Below, piece after piece: positions 34,909 to 43,162 of a stretch of 64,000 nt of DNA (its first letter is position 1; each line of letters starts with the position of its first letter). The stretch covers positions 62,001 to 126,000 of the forward strand of contig JBBPYK010000069.1 in assembly GCA_038199985.1 (NCBI GenBank), given 5' to 3'. Below the pieces are notes generated by a model. The model was not told the origin of the DNA. It searched no databases and saw nothing but the letters and a program-made list of their open reading frames with translations. The stretch is from Arthrobacter_J sp038199985 (GTDB lineage Bacteria; Actinomycetota; Actinomycetes; Actinomycetales; Micrococcaceae). The translations under genes and the position numbers were made by a program.

Positions 34909-36222
34909 TTAGCGTGCCTCCAAGATAGCTACTACACCCTGACCGCCGGCAGCGCAGACAGAGACCAGGCCGCGGCCTGAACCCTTCTCGTGAAGCATTT
35001 TGGCCAAGGAAGCGACAATTCGGCCACCGGTTGCGGCGAAGGGATGGCCTGCAGCCAACGACGATCCATTGATATTGAGCTTGTCGCGGTCTACGGATCC
35101 CAGTGCGCCGTCGAGACCAAGGCGGGTGCGACAGAATTCCTCGTTCTCCCAAGCCTTGATAGAACTGAGGACCGTTCCGGCGAAGGCTTCATGGATCTCG
35201 AAGAAATCGAAGTCCGCGAACGAGAGTCCGTTGCGCTCAAGTAGGCGAGGAACAGCATAGACCGGTGCCATCAGTAGTCCTTCTTCGCCGTGGACGAAAT
35301 CTACTGCAGCTGCCTCGGCATCCACCACGTTGGCGAGCATCGGCAGGTCGTGCTTCCGTGCGTAATCTTCGGATCCCAACAGCACCGTTGAGGCACCGTC
35401 AGTGAGCGGTGTGGAGTTTCCGGCTGTCATGGTTGCCTGATCGCCAAGGTTCTTACCGAACGCGGGCTTGAGTTTCGCGAGTTTCTCCAGAGAGGTGTCG
35501 CCCCGCATGTTTGAATCTTTGGACAGACCCCGATACGGCGTCATGAGGTCGTCGAAGAATCCGCGTTCGTAAGCCGCCGCGAGGTTTTTGTGGCTAGCGA
35601 GCGCCAGCTCGTCCTGTGCCTGACGGGTGATCTCCCAGTGCGCTGTAGTCAGAGCCTGGTGTTCTCCCATGGACAGTCCGGTGCGTGGCTCCCCAGTTCC
35701 GGGGGCGTTGGGGGCGAGGTCGCTGGGCCGGAGTTTGCGCACGGCCTGCAACTTTTGGCCGGTAGTTTTTGCGCGGGAGAGATCCAACAGTACTCGGCGG
35801 AACCCTTCGCTGACGGCGATGGGGGCGTCGGACGCGGAATCGACGCCGCCGGCGATGCCTGATTCGATCATGCCGAGTTTGATTTTGTTGGCAATGCCGA
35901 CGACGGCTTCCAGCCCTGTTGCGCAGGCCTGCTGAACGTCATAGGCAGGGGTGTGTGCTGAGAGGGCGGACCCAAGGACTACTTCGCGGGTGAGGTTGAA
36001 GTCCCGGGAGTGTTTGAGTACGGCGCCAGCGGCTACTGCACCCATACGCTCGCCCTGTAAGCCAAAGCGTGCGATCAGTCCGTCAAGGGCTGCGGTGAGC
36101 ATGTCCTGATTCGAGGAGTACGTGTACGCTCCCCCGGTGCGGGCAAACGGGATACGGTTGCCGCCGATGACGACCGCCTGACGAACCTGGTTTCCTGGTT
36201 TCTGGTTTTCGTTGCTGGCCAC
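34909..36222 (-). CDS. acetyl-CoA C-acyltransferase (FadA2-like thiolase)
   Basis: 437 residues. Degradative thiolase: catalytic Cys100 in QQACATGLEAVVG, the His in AAGHPFAATGGR (about 390-400), and the second Cys in SVCAAGGQGVVAI near the end. A GTG start has AAGGAG at eight bases. It is first of the leftward operon thiolase, FabG4-like, MaoC, transcribed from the palindromic promoter shared with tetR. It completes the beta-oxidation cycle with the acyl-CoA oxidase-like gene on the other side of tetR. The substrate chain length is unknown. Confidence 0.94.
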   Translation of the reverse strand: MASNENQKPGNQVRQAVVIGGNRIPFARTGGAYTYSSNQDMLTAALDGLIARFGLQGERMGAVAAGAVLKHSRDFNLTREVVLGSALSAHTPAYDVQQACATGLEAVVGIANKIKLGMIESGIAGGVDSASDAPIAVSEGFRRVLLDLSRAKTTGQKLQAVRKLRPSDLAPNAPGTGEPRTGLSMGEHQALTTAHWEITRQAQDELALASHKNLAAAYERGFFDDLMTPYRGLSKDSNMRGDTSLEKLAKLKPAFGKNLGDQATMTAGNSTPLTDGASTVLLGSEDYARKHDLPMLANVVDAEAAAVDFVHGEEGLLMAPVYAVPRLLERNGLSFADFDFFEIHEAFAGTVLSSIKAWENEEFCRTRLGLDGALGSVDRDKLNINGSSLAAGHPFAATGGRIVASLAKMLHEKGSGRGLVSVCAAGGQGVVAILEAR

Positions 36223-36248
36223 GTGGTGGTCTCCTTAGATTGCGTCAA

Positions 36249-36284
36249 TTACTGATACCTAGCGTACCTGATACGCTGGGTATC
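36249..36284. promoter_or_regulatory. divergent promoter and TetR operator palindrome
   Basis: Arms 36254-36266 (GATACCTAGCGTA) and 36272-36284 (TACGCTGGGTATC) match at 12 of 13 positions around a five-base spacer. The palindrome contains TACGCT on both strands. Rightward, TTACTG (36249-36254), 17 bases, TACGCT (36272-36277), then seven bases to the tetR GTG. Leftward, TACGCT (36266-36261) starts a roughly 30-base leader for the thiolase gene. A TetR dimer here would block both promoters. Confidence 0.75.
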
Positions 36285-36968
36285 GTGAATAGCACTTCTC
36301 CTGTAACCGAGACTGCACGCGGTCTGACTTCTGAGGACGGCCGCTCCTCGCGTTGGCAAACGCACAGGACACAGCGTCGCCACGTCCTCATCAAAGCTGC
36401 GCGCAAGGCTGTCCACACCCTTGGGTATGGCGCACCGATGGAGGATATTGCAGCTGCGGCCGGAACATCCAAGTCAGTCTTTTACCGCTACTTCGGGGAC
36501 AAAGCTGGACTCCAGCAGGCGGTCGGTGAGGTTGTCATAGGGCAGATGCGCGACAAACTATTTGAAGCCGCGCGCACCTCGCGCTCCCCAAGGGAGAGCT
36601 TGCGCGCTATGGTCTCCGCCTACCTGCAGATGGCACAGACGTCGCCGAACGTCTATATCTTTGTGACGCGCACCGGAACCGCGGATGCACTCACGGAACC
36701 CGGAGACCCTGGGTCATCGGCTGAACTTGCACATTTCTTCCAACAGATCACCGCCATGATGGAGGAAAGTATGCGTACATATCTTGACGTACAGGAAACC
36801 CCTCCAGCTCTGGCCGAAGCTGCGCCGCTATGGCCACTGGCCGCCATCGGAATGGTTCGGGCCGCGGGTGAGCGTTGGATCAGCATGCCGGCTGGCGACA
36901 GAAAACCGAGCCAGACGCAAGTGACGGAACAGCTCACGGCTTGGCTCTTCGACGGACTTTCCCCCTGA
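36285..36968 (+). CDS. TetR family transcriptional regulator of the fatty-acid module
   Basis: 227 residues from the GTG at 36285, directly after the palindromic operator; an upstream TTG-type start would lie inside the operator and is unlikely. The N-terminal helix-turn-helix is HTLGYGAPMEDIAAAAGTSK (about 46-65) followed by SVFYRYFGDKAGL. The ligand domain is all-helical and the ligand is probably an acyl-CoA. It is divergent from the thiolase operon and 66 bases ahead of the acyl-CoA oxidase-like gene. Self-repression and control of both sides are inferred from the operator position. Confidence 0.9.
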   Translation: MNSTSPVTETARGLTSEDGRSSRWQTHRTQRRHVLIKAARKAVHTLGYGAPMEDIAAAAGTSKSVFYRYFGDKAGLQQAVGEVVIGQMRDKLFEAARTSRSPRESLRAMVSAYLQMAQTSPNVYIFVTRTGTADALTEPGDPGSSAELAHFFQQITAMMEESMRTYLDVQETPPALAEAAPLWPLAAIGMVRAAGERWISMPAGDRKPSQTQVTEQLTAWLFDGLSP

Positions 36969-37034
36969 TCCCATTCTCAAAAAGACTTTCCCTTCACACC
37001 CACTCCCCCTTCCGTATCAGTAAGGACTTAAGAA

Positions 37035-39140
37035 ATGACGCAGGTTTCAGACCGGAAAGAACTTAAGGTTCCCGCTACCAGCAACATCCACGACGACGAC
37101 AGCGCAACGATAGATGTCGCACTGTTGGGTGAGACGTTGCTCGGTAAGTGGGCATCGGTGCGTCGTGTTGCCCGCGAACTTGCAGGGCGTCCTGAGGTGC
37201 ACAAGATCGAGGGACTGTCCATAGACGAGCATCGGGAACGCACGTTCGAGCAGCTCAAGTACTTGGTGGACAACAAGGCTGTGCACCGTGCGTTCCCACC
37301 CGCATTGGGCGGTAACAACGATCACGGCGGCAACGTCGCGGGGTTCGAGGAGCTCGTGATTGCTGACCCTTCGCTTCAGATCAAGGCGGGTGTCCAGTGG
37401 GGTCTTTTCGGCTCTGCAGTTCTGCACCTCGGCACTGAAGAACACCACGAGAAGTGGCTTCCGGGCATCATGAATCTGGATATCCCAGGCTGCTTTGCCA
37501 TGACGGAGATCGGCCACGGTTCTGATGTGGCGAGCATCGGCACCACTGCAACCTATGATCCTGATGCTCAGGAATTCGTCATCAACACCCCGTTCAAAGC
37601 GGCGTGGAAGGAATACATCGGCAATGCCGCACGTGACGGCCGTGCCGCCGTCGTCTTCGCTCACCTGATAACGCAGGGCGTAGATCACGGTGTGCACGCT
37701 TTCTACGTTGATCTGCGACATGCCGACGGAACATTTTGTGAAGGCATAGGAGGAGCCGATGACGGGTTAAAGGGGGGCCTGCGAGGCATCGATAACGGCC
37801 AGCTACATTTCACCAAAGTGCGCATTCCACGGACTAATCTCTTGAACCGGTATGGCGATGTTTCCTCCGATGGTACGTACACGTCGCCCATCGAGAGCCC
37901 GGGGCGTCGTTTCTTCACAATGCTCGGAACCCTTGTTCAAGGCCGCGTATCGCTCGACGGCGCCGCTGTCGCAGCGAGTAAAGTGGCCCTGACCACCGCC
38001 ATCCGCTATGCCACACAACGCAGACAGTTCAATGCGACGTCAGACACCACTGAAGAGGTACTGCTGGACTACCAGCGCCACCAGCGGCGTCTTCTGCCCA
38101 AACTCGCCACGACGTACGCTGCTTCGTTCGCCCACGAGGAACTACTCGAAAAATTCCATGACGTATTTTCCGGAGAGCACGACACCGACGAGGACCGGCA
38201 AGATCTGGAAACGCTGGCGGCTGCTTTCAAGTCCTTGAGTACGTGGCACGCCCTGGATACCCTTCAGGAATGCCGCGAGGCCTGCGGGGGTGCCGGTTAC
38301 ATGACGGAGAACCGTTTCACTTCGTTGCACGCAGACCTCGACGTCTACACCACCTTCGAGGGTGACAACAACGTGCTGCTTCAGCTGGTGGCCAAACGAC
38401 TGCTGGCCGACTATGCCAAGGAATTTCGGGGCGCAGACTTTGGGGTCCTGGCCCGGTACGTAGTTGGGCAGGCCGCTGATCTGACAATAAACCGTACTGG
38501 TCTGCGTCAGGTCATGCAGACAGTAGTGGACAGCGGATCTGAGAAGAAGTCGGCTATTGCCCTTCGCGACGAAAATACGCAACGTCAGTTGCTCACCAAT
38601 AGGGTTGAAGCCATGGTGGCTGACATCGCCGGTGAGCTTAAGGAAGCACGCAATCTGCCCCAGGACAAGGCTGCGGAAATCTTCAACCAGAATCAGAACG
38701 ACCTCATCAAGGCGGCCACAGCTCATGCTGAATTGTTGCAGTGGGAGGCGTTCACGACGGCGCTGCACAAAATTACCGATCCTGGAACGCTAGAGGTACT
38801 GACACGTCTTCGGGACCTCTTTGGTCTGACGCTGATCGAGGAACACCTCGCGTGGTACCTGATGAACGGACGTCTATCGACACAGCGGGCCCGGACTCTC
38901 AGCGATTATATCAACCGCTTGTTGACGCACCTGCGCCCCCATGCGCTCGACCTGGTTGACGCGTTTGGTTATGGCCCGGAACATCTTCGGGCTACGATCG
39001 CGACCGGCGTTGAACGAGAACGTCAGGACGAGGCCATGAACTACTACCGGCGATTGCGTGCGCACGGTGACGCACCGGTTGATGAGAAAGTCGTCATCGC
39101 CCGTAAGAAGAACGCGGCCGGATCAAAGTCGCGACGCTGA
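37035..39140 (+). CDS. acyl-CoA oxidase/dehydrogenase family flavoprotein
   Basis: 701 residues. FAD-dependent acyl-CoA oxidation. The dehydrogenase core shows CFAMTEIGHGSDVASIGTTA (about 156-175) and LVQGRVSLDGAAV; CGGAGYMTENRF and TTFEGDNNVLLQLVAKRLL (about 439-457) with the catalytic Glu are the acyl-CoA oxidase version of the active site. An extra C-terminal helical domain (about 500-670) also fits oxidases rather than the 610-residue FadE5. Oxygen may therefore be the electron acceptor, yielding peroxide, but this is inferred. TAAGGA lies before the ATG. Probably controlled by the adjacent TetR. Confidence 0.88.
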   Translation: MTQVSDRKELKVPATSNIHDDDSATIDVALLGETLLGKWASVRRVARELAGRPEVHKIEGLSIDEHRERTFEQLKYLVDNKAVHRAFPPALGGNNDHGGNVAGFEELVIADPSLQIKAGVQWGLFGSAVLHLGTEEHHEKWLPGIMNLDIPGCFAMTEIGHGSDVASIGTTATYDPDAQEFVINTPFKAAWKEYIGNAARDGRAAVVFAHLITQGVDHGVHAFYVDLRHADGTFCEGIGGADDGLKGGLRGIDNGQLHFTKVRIPRTNLLNRYGDVSSDGTYTSPIESPGRRFFTMLGTLVQGRVSLDGAAVAASKVALTTAIRYATQRRQFNATSDTTEEVLLDYQRHQRRLLPKLATTYAASFAHEELLEKFHDVFSGEHDTDEDRQDLETLAAAFKSLSTWHALDTLQECREACGGAGYMTENRFTSLHADLDVYTTFEGDNNVLLQLVAKRLLADYAKEFRGADFGVLARYVVGQAADLTINRTGLRQVMQTVVDSGSEKKSAIALRDENTQRQLLTNRVEAMVADIAGELKEARNLPQDKAAEIFNQNQNDLIKAATAHAELLQWEAFTTALHKITDPGTLEVLTRLRDLFGLTLIEEHLAWYLMNGRLSTQRARTLSDYINRLLTHLRPHALDLVDAFGYGPEHLRATIATGVERERQDEAMNYYRRLRAHGDAPVDEKVVIARKKNAAGSKSRR

Positions 39141-39155
39141 GGTCAAGAACGCTAG

Positions 39156-40349
39156 CTAGGTGACGGACCGGTAGACGTTCAGGGTGGCTTCAGCGATTGA
39201 AGCCCAGGAGAAACTTTCCTCCGCCCGGACTCTACCGGCCCGGCCCTGAGCAGCAGCTTTGTTCGGATCAGCAAGGGCCTGGTTAAGGGCTGACGCAAAG
39301 TCGATCACGAACTTTTCTGGGTTAGCGGGGGTGCCTGTCCCGTCATCTGCCTGTTCCAGAGACACCAGCGTGCCAGTAACGCCGTCGACCACGACCTCAG
39401 GAATCCCTCCAGTAGCGCTGGCCACAACTGCCGTCCCGCAAGCCATTGCTTCAAGATTTACGATGCCCAAGGGCTCATAAATCGATGGACAGGCAAAAAC
39501 CGTTCCTTGACTGAGCACCTGGATCAGTTCATGCCGCGGAAGCATCTTCTCGATCACCACGACACCCGTCCGGTTCCGCTGCAGCTCCTCGATCAAGTGG
39601 GCTGTTTCAGCGGCTAGCACTGGCGTGTCCGCGGCGCCCAGACAGAGCACGAGCTGGACTTCCGGTGGCAACGACGCGGCTGCACGCAGCAGATACGGGA
39701 CACCTTTCTGTCGCGTGTTACGACCAACAAAAACAACAGAGAGCCGGTCCGGATCGATGCCCAGACCCGGGAGCGCGCTCAAATCCGTTGCTGGCTTCCA
39801 CTGTTCGACGTCCACGCCATTGTGTACTACTTGGATTCTGTCAGGATCGATCTCGGGATAGCAGCGGAGAATATCTGCTCGCATTCCAGCTGATACCGCG
39901 ATGACTGCGGCCGCGGAGTTGTACGCTGAGCGCTCAATCCACGAGGAAAGCGCATATCCGCCACCCAGTTGTTCGGCCTTCCAGGGTCTCAACGGCTCGA
40001 GACTGTGGGCACTGACCACGTGCGGGATTCCATGGAGCATCGACGCGAGATGACCAGCATGGTTTGCGTACCAGGTATGCGAATGCACGACGTCGGCGCC
40101 GCCGATGGACTCGAGCATCGTCAGGTCCGTTCCCATGGTGCGTACGGCTGCGTTGGCCGTCTCCAAACCAGCAGGCGTCTCATAGGTCAAAACCTGAGCA
40201 CCATGGAAATCGGAAGGGCGCACGCTCCCGAAAGAGTGGACGCGCAAGTCGACGCTGGACGCTAGGACCCGGCTGAGCTCTGCAACATGAACACCGGCTC
40301 CACCGTAGATCTCTGGCGGAAATTCTTTGGACACGATATCTATTCGCAC
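39156..40349 (-). CDS. glgA: glycogen synthase / alpha-glucan maltosyl-type GT4 (GlgA)
   Basis: 397 residues from the GTG at 40349, giving the family start RIDIVSKEFPPEIYGGAGVHV; a TACGTT -10 lies six bases upstream. An in-frame ATG at 40382 adds 11 residues and is less likely. GT4 signatures are GGAGVHV (N-terminal donor-site glycines), FVGRNTRQKGVPYLL (about 216-230) and EPLGIVNLEAMACG (about 301-314, E-x7-E). It uses ADP-glucose from GlgC, encoded divergently. In mycobacteria the homologue Rv1212c makes maltose-1-phosphate from ADP-glucose and glucose-1-phosphate, so either role is possible. Confidence 0.93.
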   Translation of the reverse strand: MRIDIVSKEFPPEIYGGAGVHVAELSRVLASSVDLRVHSFGSVRPSDFHGAQVLTYETPAGLETANAAVRTMGTDLTMLESIGGADVVHSHTWYANHAGHLASMLHGIPHVVSAHSLEPLRPWKAEQLGGGYALSSWIERSAYNSAAAVIAVSAGMRADILRCYPEIDPDRIQVVHNGVDVEQWKPATDLSALPGLGIDPDRLSVVFVGRNTRQKGVPYLLRAAASLPPEVQLVLCLGAADTPVLAAETAHLIEELQRNRTGVVVIEKMLPRHELIQVLSQGTVFACPSIYEPLGIVNLEAMACGTAVVASATGGIPEVVVDGVTGTLVSLEQADDGTGTPANPEKFVIDFASALNQALADPNKAAAQGRAGRVRAEESFSWASIAEATLNVYRSVT

Positions 40350-40355
40350 ACCCCC

Positions 40356-40361
40356 AACGTA
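40356..40361 (-). promoter_or_regulatory. -10 element for leaderless glgA
   Basis: Leftward TACGTT then six bases (GGGGGT) to the GTG at 40349. The left arm of the glgA/glgC palindrome would overlap its -35 region. Confidence 0.5.
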
Positions 40362-40379
40362 GTGCAGAATCGCACCTGT

Positions 40380-40428
40380 CATCTAGTGTGAAGGCACGGG
40401 CTCCCCCGGGGAGTCGTCACACTAGATG
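40380..40428. promoter_or_regulatory. palindrome between divergent glgA and glgC
   Basis: Perfect 12-base arms CATCTAGTGTGA (40380-40391) and TCACACTAGATG (40417-40428), with an inner GC-rich complement (CTCCCC/GGGGAG) close to the centre. The arms are placed nearly symmetrically relative to the two start codons. It could be an operator for a regulator of both genes or a bidirectional RNA hairpin. Each arm also contains an ATG in frame with the gene it faces. Confidence 0.65.
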
Positions 40429-40443
40429 TCCGGGAGGGACACC

Positions 40444-41682
40444 ATGGCAGCGAAGAAAGTTCTAGCGGTTGTCCTGGCAGGTGGTGAAGGCAAACGACTG
40501 ATGCCGTTGACCGCGGATCGAGCCAAGCCGGCCGTACCATTCGCTGGGAGCTACCGATTGGTTGACTTTGCTCTCTCGAACCTCGTGAATTCCGGTTACC
40601 TACAGATCGTGGTCCTCACTCAGTACAAGTCCCACAGCCTGGACCGGCATGTTTCTGAGACCTGGCGGATGTCAACGCAACTACAAAACTACGTTGCCTC
40701 TGTTCCAGCCCAACAGCGGGTCGGAAAGAGCTGGTTTCAGGGCAGCGCCGATGCCATCTACCAGTCGCTGAACCTGATCTATGACGCTCGCCCCGACATC
40801 GTCGTCGTGATCGGCGCGGACCACGTCTACCGCATGGACTTCCAGCAGATGGTGGAAGAGCACATCGCCAACGGCGCGGCAGCAAGCGTTGCCGCCGTCC
40901 GGCAACCACTGGCGTTCGCTGACCAATTCGGCGTCATCGAGGTCGACCCAGCTGAGCGGACAAAAATATCCCGATTTGTTGAAAAACCACAATCAACACC
41001 GGGGTTGCCTGAAGCCCCAGACTCTTTTCTTGCATCCATGGGTAACTATGTCTTCACGGCCGATGCCCTGGTTCACGCGCTGCGACAGGACGCTGAGCGG
41101 CTGGATACTAAACACGACATGGGTGGCGACATTGTGCCCTGGTTCGTCGATCGGGGCGAGGCCGCTGTCTATGACTTCACCAACAACGCTATTCCCGGCT
41201 CTACCGACGATGATCACCAGTACTGGCGTGATGTGGGAACACTCGATTCCTACTACGACGCCCACATGGACCTGATTTCACCCCTACCAGCGTTTAATCT
41301 CTACAACCTCGAATGGCCCATCTACACCAGACAGAGCGTCTCTCCCCCGGCTAAGTTTGTTCGAGGCGGCCAAGGGAAAGCTGGCTATGCCCACGACTCG
41401 ATCGTGGCCAACGGTTCGCTGATCTCAGGAGGAGCGGTCATAGGTTCAGTCTTGGCGACAGACGTACAGATCCGCGAAAATGCCGAGGTCACCGGGTCAG
41501 TGCTCATGGACGACGTCACTGTCGGCGCAGGAGCCACAATTCGCCGTAGCATCATCGACAAGAACGTCCACATTCCAGACGGCGAGCGCATTGGTGTCGA
41601 TCTGGACGCGGATCGTGCTCGTGGATTTACTGTGACCGATTCGGGATTGACGATCCTGCGCAAGGGACAACTCTTCGGGTAG
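40444..41682 (+). CDS. glgC: glucose-1-phosphate adenylyltransferase
   Basis: 412 residues. It makes ADP-glucose from ATP and glucose-1-phosphate, the committed step of glycogen synthesis. ATG 40444 has GGGAGGGAC five bases upstream. The nucleotidyltransferase domain starts VLAVVLAGGEGKRLMPLTADRAKPAVPFAG with the pyrophosphorylase loop at about 10-22; DHVYRMDF (about 121-128) and the FVEKP strand (about 181-185) line the active site. The C-terminus is a left-handed beta-helix with hexapeptide repeats (about 300-400), where allosteric effectors bind. Divergent from glgA. Confidence 0.96.
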   Translation: MAAKKVLAVVLAGGEGKRLMPLTADRAKPAVPFAGSYRLVDFALSNLVNSGYLQIVVLTQYKSHSLDRHVSETWRMSTQLQNYVASVPAQQRVGKSWFQGSADAIYQSLNLIYDARPDIVVVIGADHVYRMDFQQMVEEHIANGAAASVAAVRQPLAFADQFGVIEVDPAERTKISRFVEKPQSTPGLPEAPDSFLASMGNYVFTADALVHALRQDAERLDTKHDMGGDIVPWFVDRGEAAVYDFTNNAIPGSTDDDHQYWRDVGTLDSYYDAHMDLISPLPAFNLYNLEWPIYTRQSVSPPAKFVRGGQGKAGYAHDSIVANGSLISGGAVIGSVLATDVQIRENAEVTGSVLMDDVTVGAGATIRRSIIDKNVHIPDGERIGVDLDADRARGFTVTDSGLTILRKGQLFG

Positions 41683-41710
41683 GTCATGGCAGGGTAAGGT
41701 CTTAACCGCC

Positions 41711-43162
41711 ATGACTGAACAGAAACCGTCCCCTGAGGACCTTGAAATTTGTTTGCGCGTACTGTCGGAGATCCACCGGTTGGACGAGGATCACCCGGAT
41801 TTTGTGACGGTCCGCCAAGCTACATCGAAGATGTTCAAGTCGGTGAAGAAACATCGACGATCGGAGAAACGCAACGAGATTTCCGCGTACGACCGGGCCG
41901 TGATTGCTTTGACTGCGACGGCGGCTCCGGATCGTATAGACGATGAGACTCTGGGCAATAAGTTATCTCCCGCTGCTACCGGAGATACTGCAGGCACGTT
42001 GCTCCGGTCGCGCCCATGCTACATCTGTAAGCAGCACTACACGCGGGTGGACTCGTTCTACCATCAGCTTTGCCCTGACTGTGCGGCCATGAGTCACACC
42101 AAGCGCAATGCCACCACTGATTTGTCGGGCCGGCGGGCTCTGCTCACCGGCGGCCGGGCCAAGATCGGGATGTACATTGCTCTGAGGCTCCTGCGGGACG
42201 GCGCTCACACCACGATCACTACCCGGTTTCCGAAGGACGCAGCGCGTCGTTTCGCGTCGATGGAGGACAGCGGCCAGTGGCTCTCACGTCTGCGTATTGT
42301 CGGTATTGATCTGCGAGATCCGTCGCAGGTGATGGCTCTGACTGATTCGATTACGGCAGCGGGTCCGTTGGACATTATTATCAACAACGCTGCCCAGACG
42401 GTGAGAAGATCTGCCGACGCCTACCGGCCGTTGGCTGAGGCTGAAGATACTCCTCTGGCTGAGGCCCTCTCGCCGGGCAACGGCGGGCCGGAACTGGTGA
42501 CGTTTGGTCGAGCCCATGATCGGCACCCGTTGGCGATCGCTACGTCGGTAGGGGAACATCCGGTACTTGCCGCTGATGCGATCACCTCTCTTGCACTCTC
42601 CACGGGTTCGGCAACGCCGGAACGCATGGCCGCGGGCACCGCCGTCGACGCCGGCGGGTTGGTACCGGATACTGGACACCTCAACAGTTGGACTCAGGTG
42701 GTAGAAGAGGTCGACCCGCTTGAAATGCTCGAAGTTCAGTTATGCAATGTAACGGCGCCATTCCTGCTCGTGAGCCGGCTCCGGCCGGCTATGGCGAAGT
42801 CGGAGTTCCGCCGCAAGTACATTGTCAACGTTTCTGCCATGGAGGGTCAGTTCTCCCGCGCCTACAAGGGCCCGGGACATCCTCACACCAACATGGCCAA
42901 GGCTGCGCTGAACATGATGACGCGCACTAGCGCAGGCGAAATGCTCGAAAGCGACGGCATTTTGATGACCGCTGTCGATACTGGATGGATCACTGATGAG
43001 CGTCCTCACGAGACCAAGTCACGCTTGGCCGAGGAGGGGTTCCATGCGCCGTTGGACCTGGTCGACGGTGCCGCGCGCGTCTACGATCCGGTAGTTGAGG
43101 GCGAGAAAGGTAATGATCTGTTCGGTTGCTTCCTCAAGGACTACAAGCCGTCGCCATGGTGA
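41711..43162 (+). CDS. SDR family oxidoreductase with internal zinc ribbon
   Basis: 483 residues. The N-terminal 100 residues are helical. A zinc ribbon follows (CYIC at 103-106, CPDC at 121-124), then an SDR fold with LLTGGRAKIG (about 144-153) and NNAA (225-228). An insertion of about 100 residues (231-330) separates this from Ser375 (SAMEGQ) and the helix HTNMAKAALNMMTRT. Where classical SDRs have Tyr-x3-Lys this one has Thr393-x3-Lys397, so Tyr385 or another residue would have to act, or it is not a normal dehydrogenase. Substrate unknown. A TAAGGT -10 lies ten bases before the ATG. It overlaps the YeiH-like gene by seven bases. Confidence 0.85.
   Translation: MTEQKPSPEDLEICLRVLSEIHRLDEDHPDFVTVRQATSKMFKSVKKHRRSEKRNEISAYDRAVIALTATAAPDRIDDETLGNKLSPAATGDTAGTLLRSRPCYICKQHYTRVDSFYHQLCPDCAAMSHTKRNATTDLSGRRALLTGGRAKIGMYIALRLLRDGAHTTITTRFPKDAARRFASMEDSGQWLSRLRIVGIDLRDPSQVMALTDSITAAGPLDIIINNAAQTVRRSADAYRPLAEAEDTPLAEALSPGNGGPELVTFGRAHDRHPLAIATSVGEHPVLAADAITSLALSTGSATPERMAAGTAVDAGGLVPDTGHLNSWTQVVEEVDPLEMLEVQLCNVTAPFLLVSRLRPAMAKSEFRRKYIVNVSAMEGQFSRAYKGPGHPHTNMAKAALNMMTRTSAGEMLESDGILMTAVDTGWITDERPHETKSRLAEEGFHAPLDLVDGAARVYDPVVEGEKGNDLFGCFLKDYKPSPW

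Noticed and set aside
37047..37721. A 224-codon leftward open frame
   Set aside because: Antisense shadow of the acyl-CoA oxidase-like gene with no motif.
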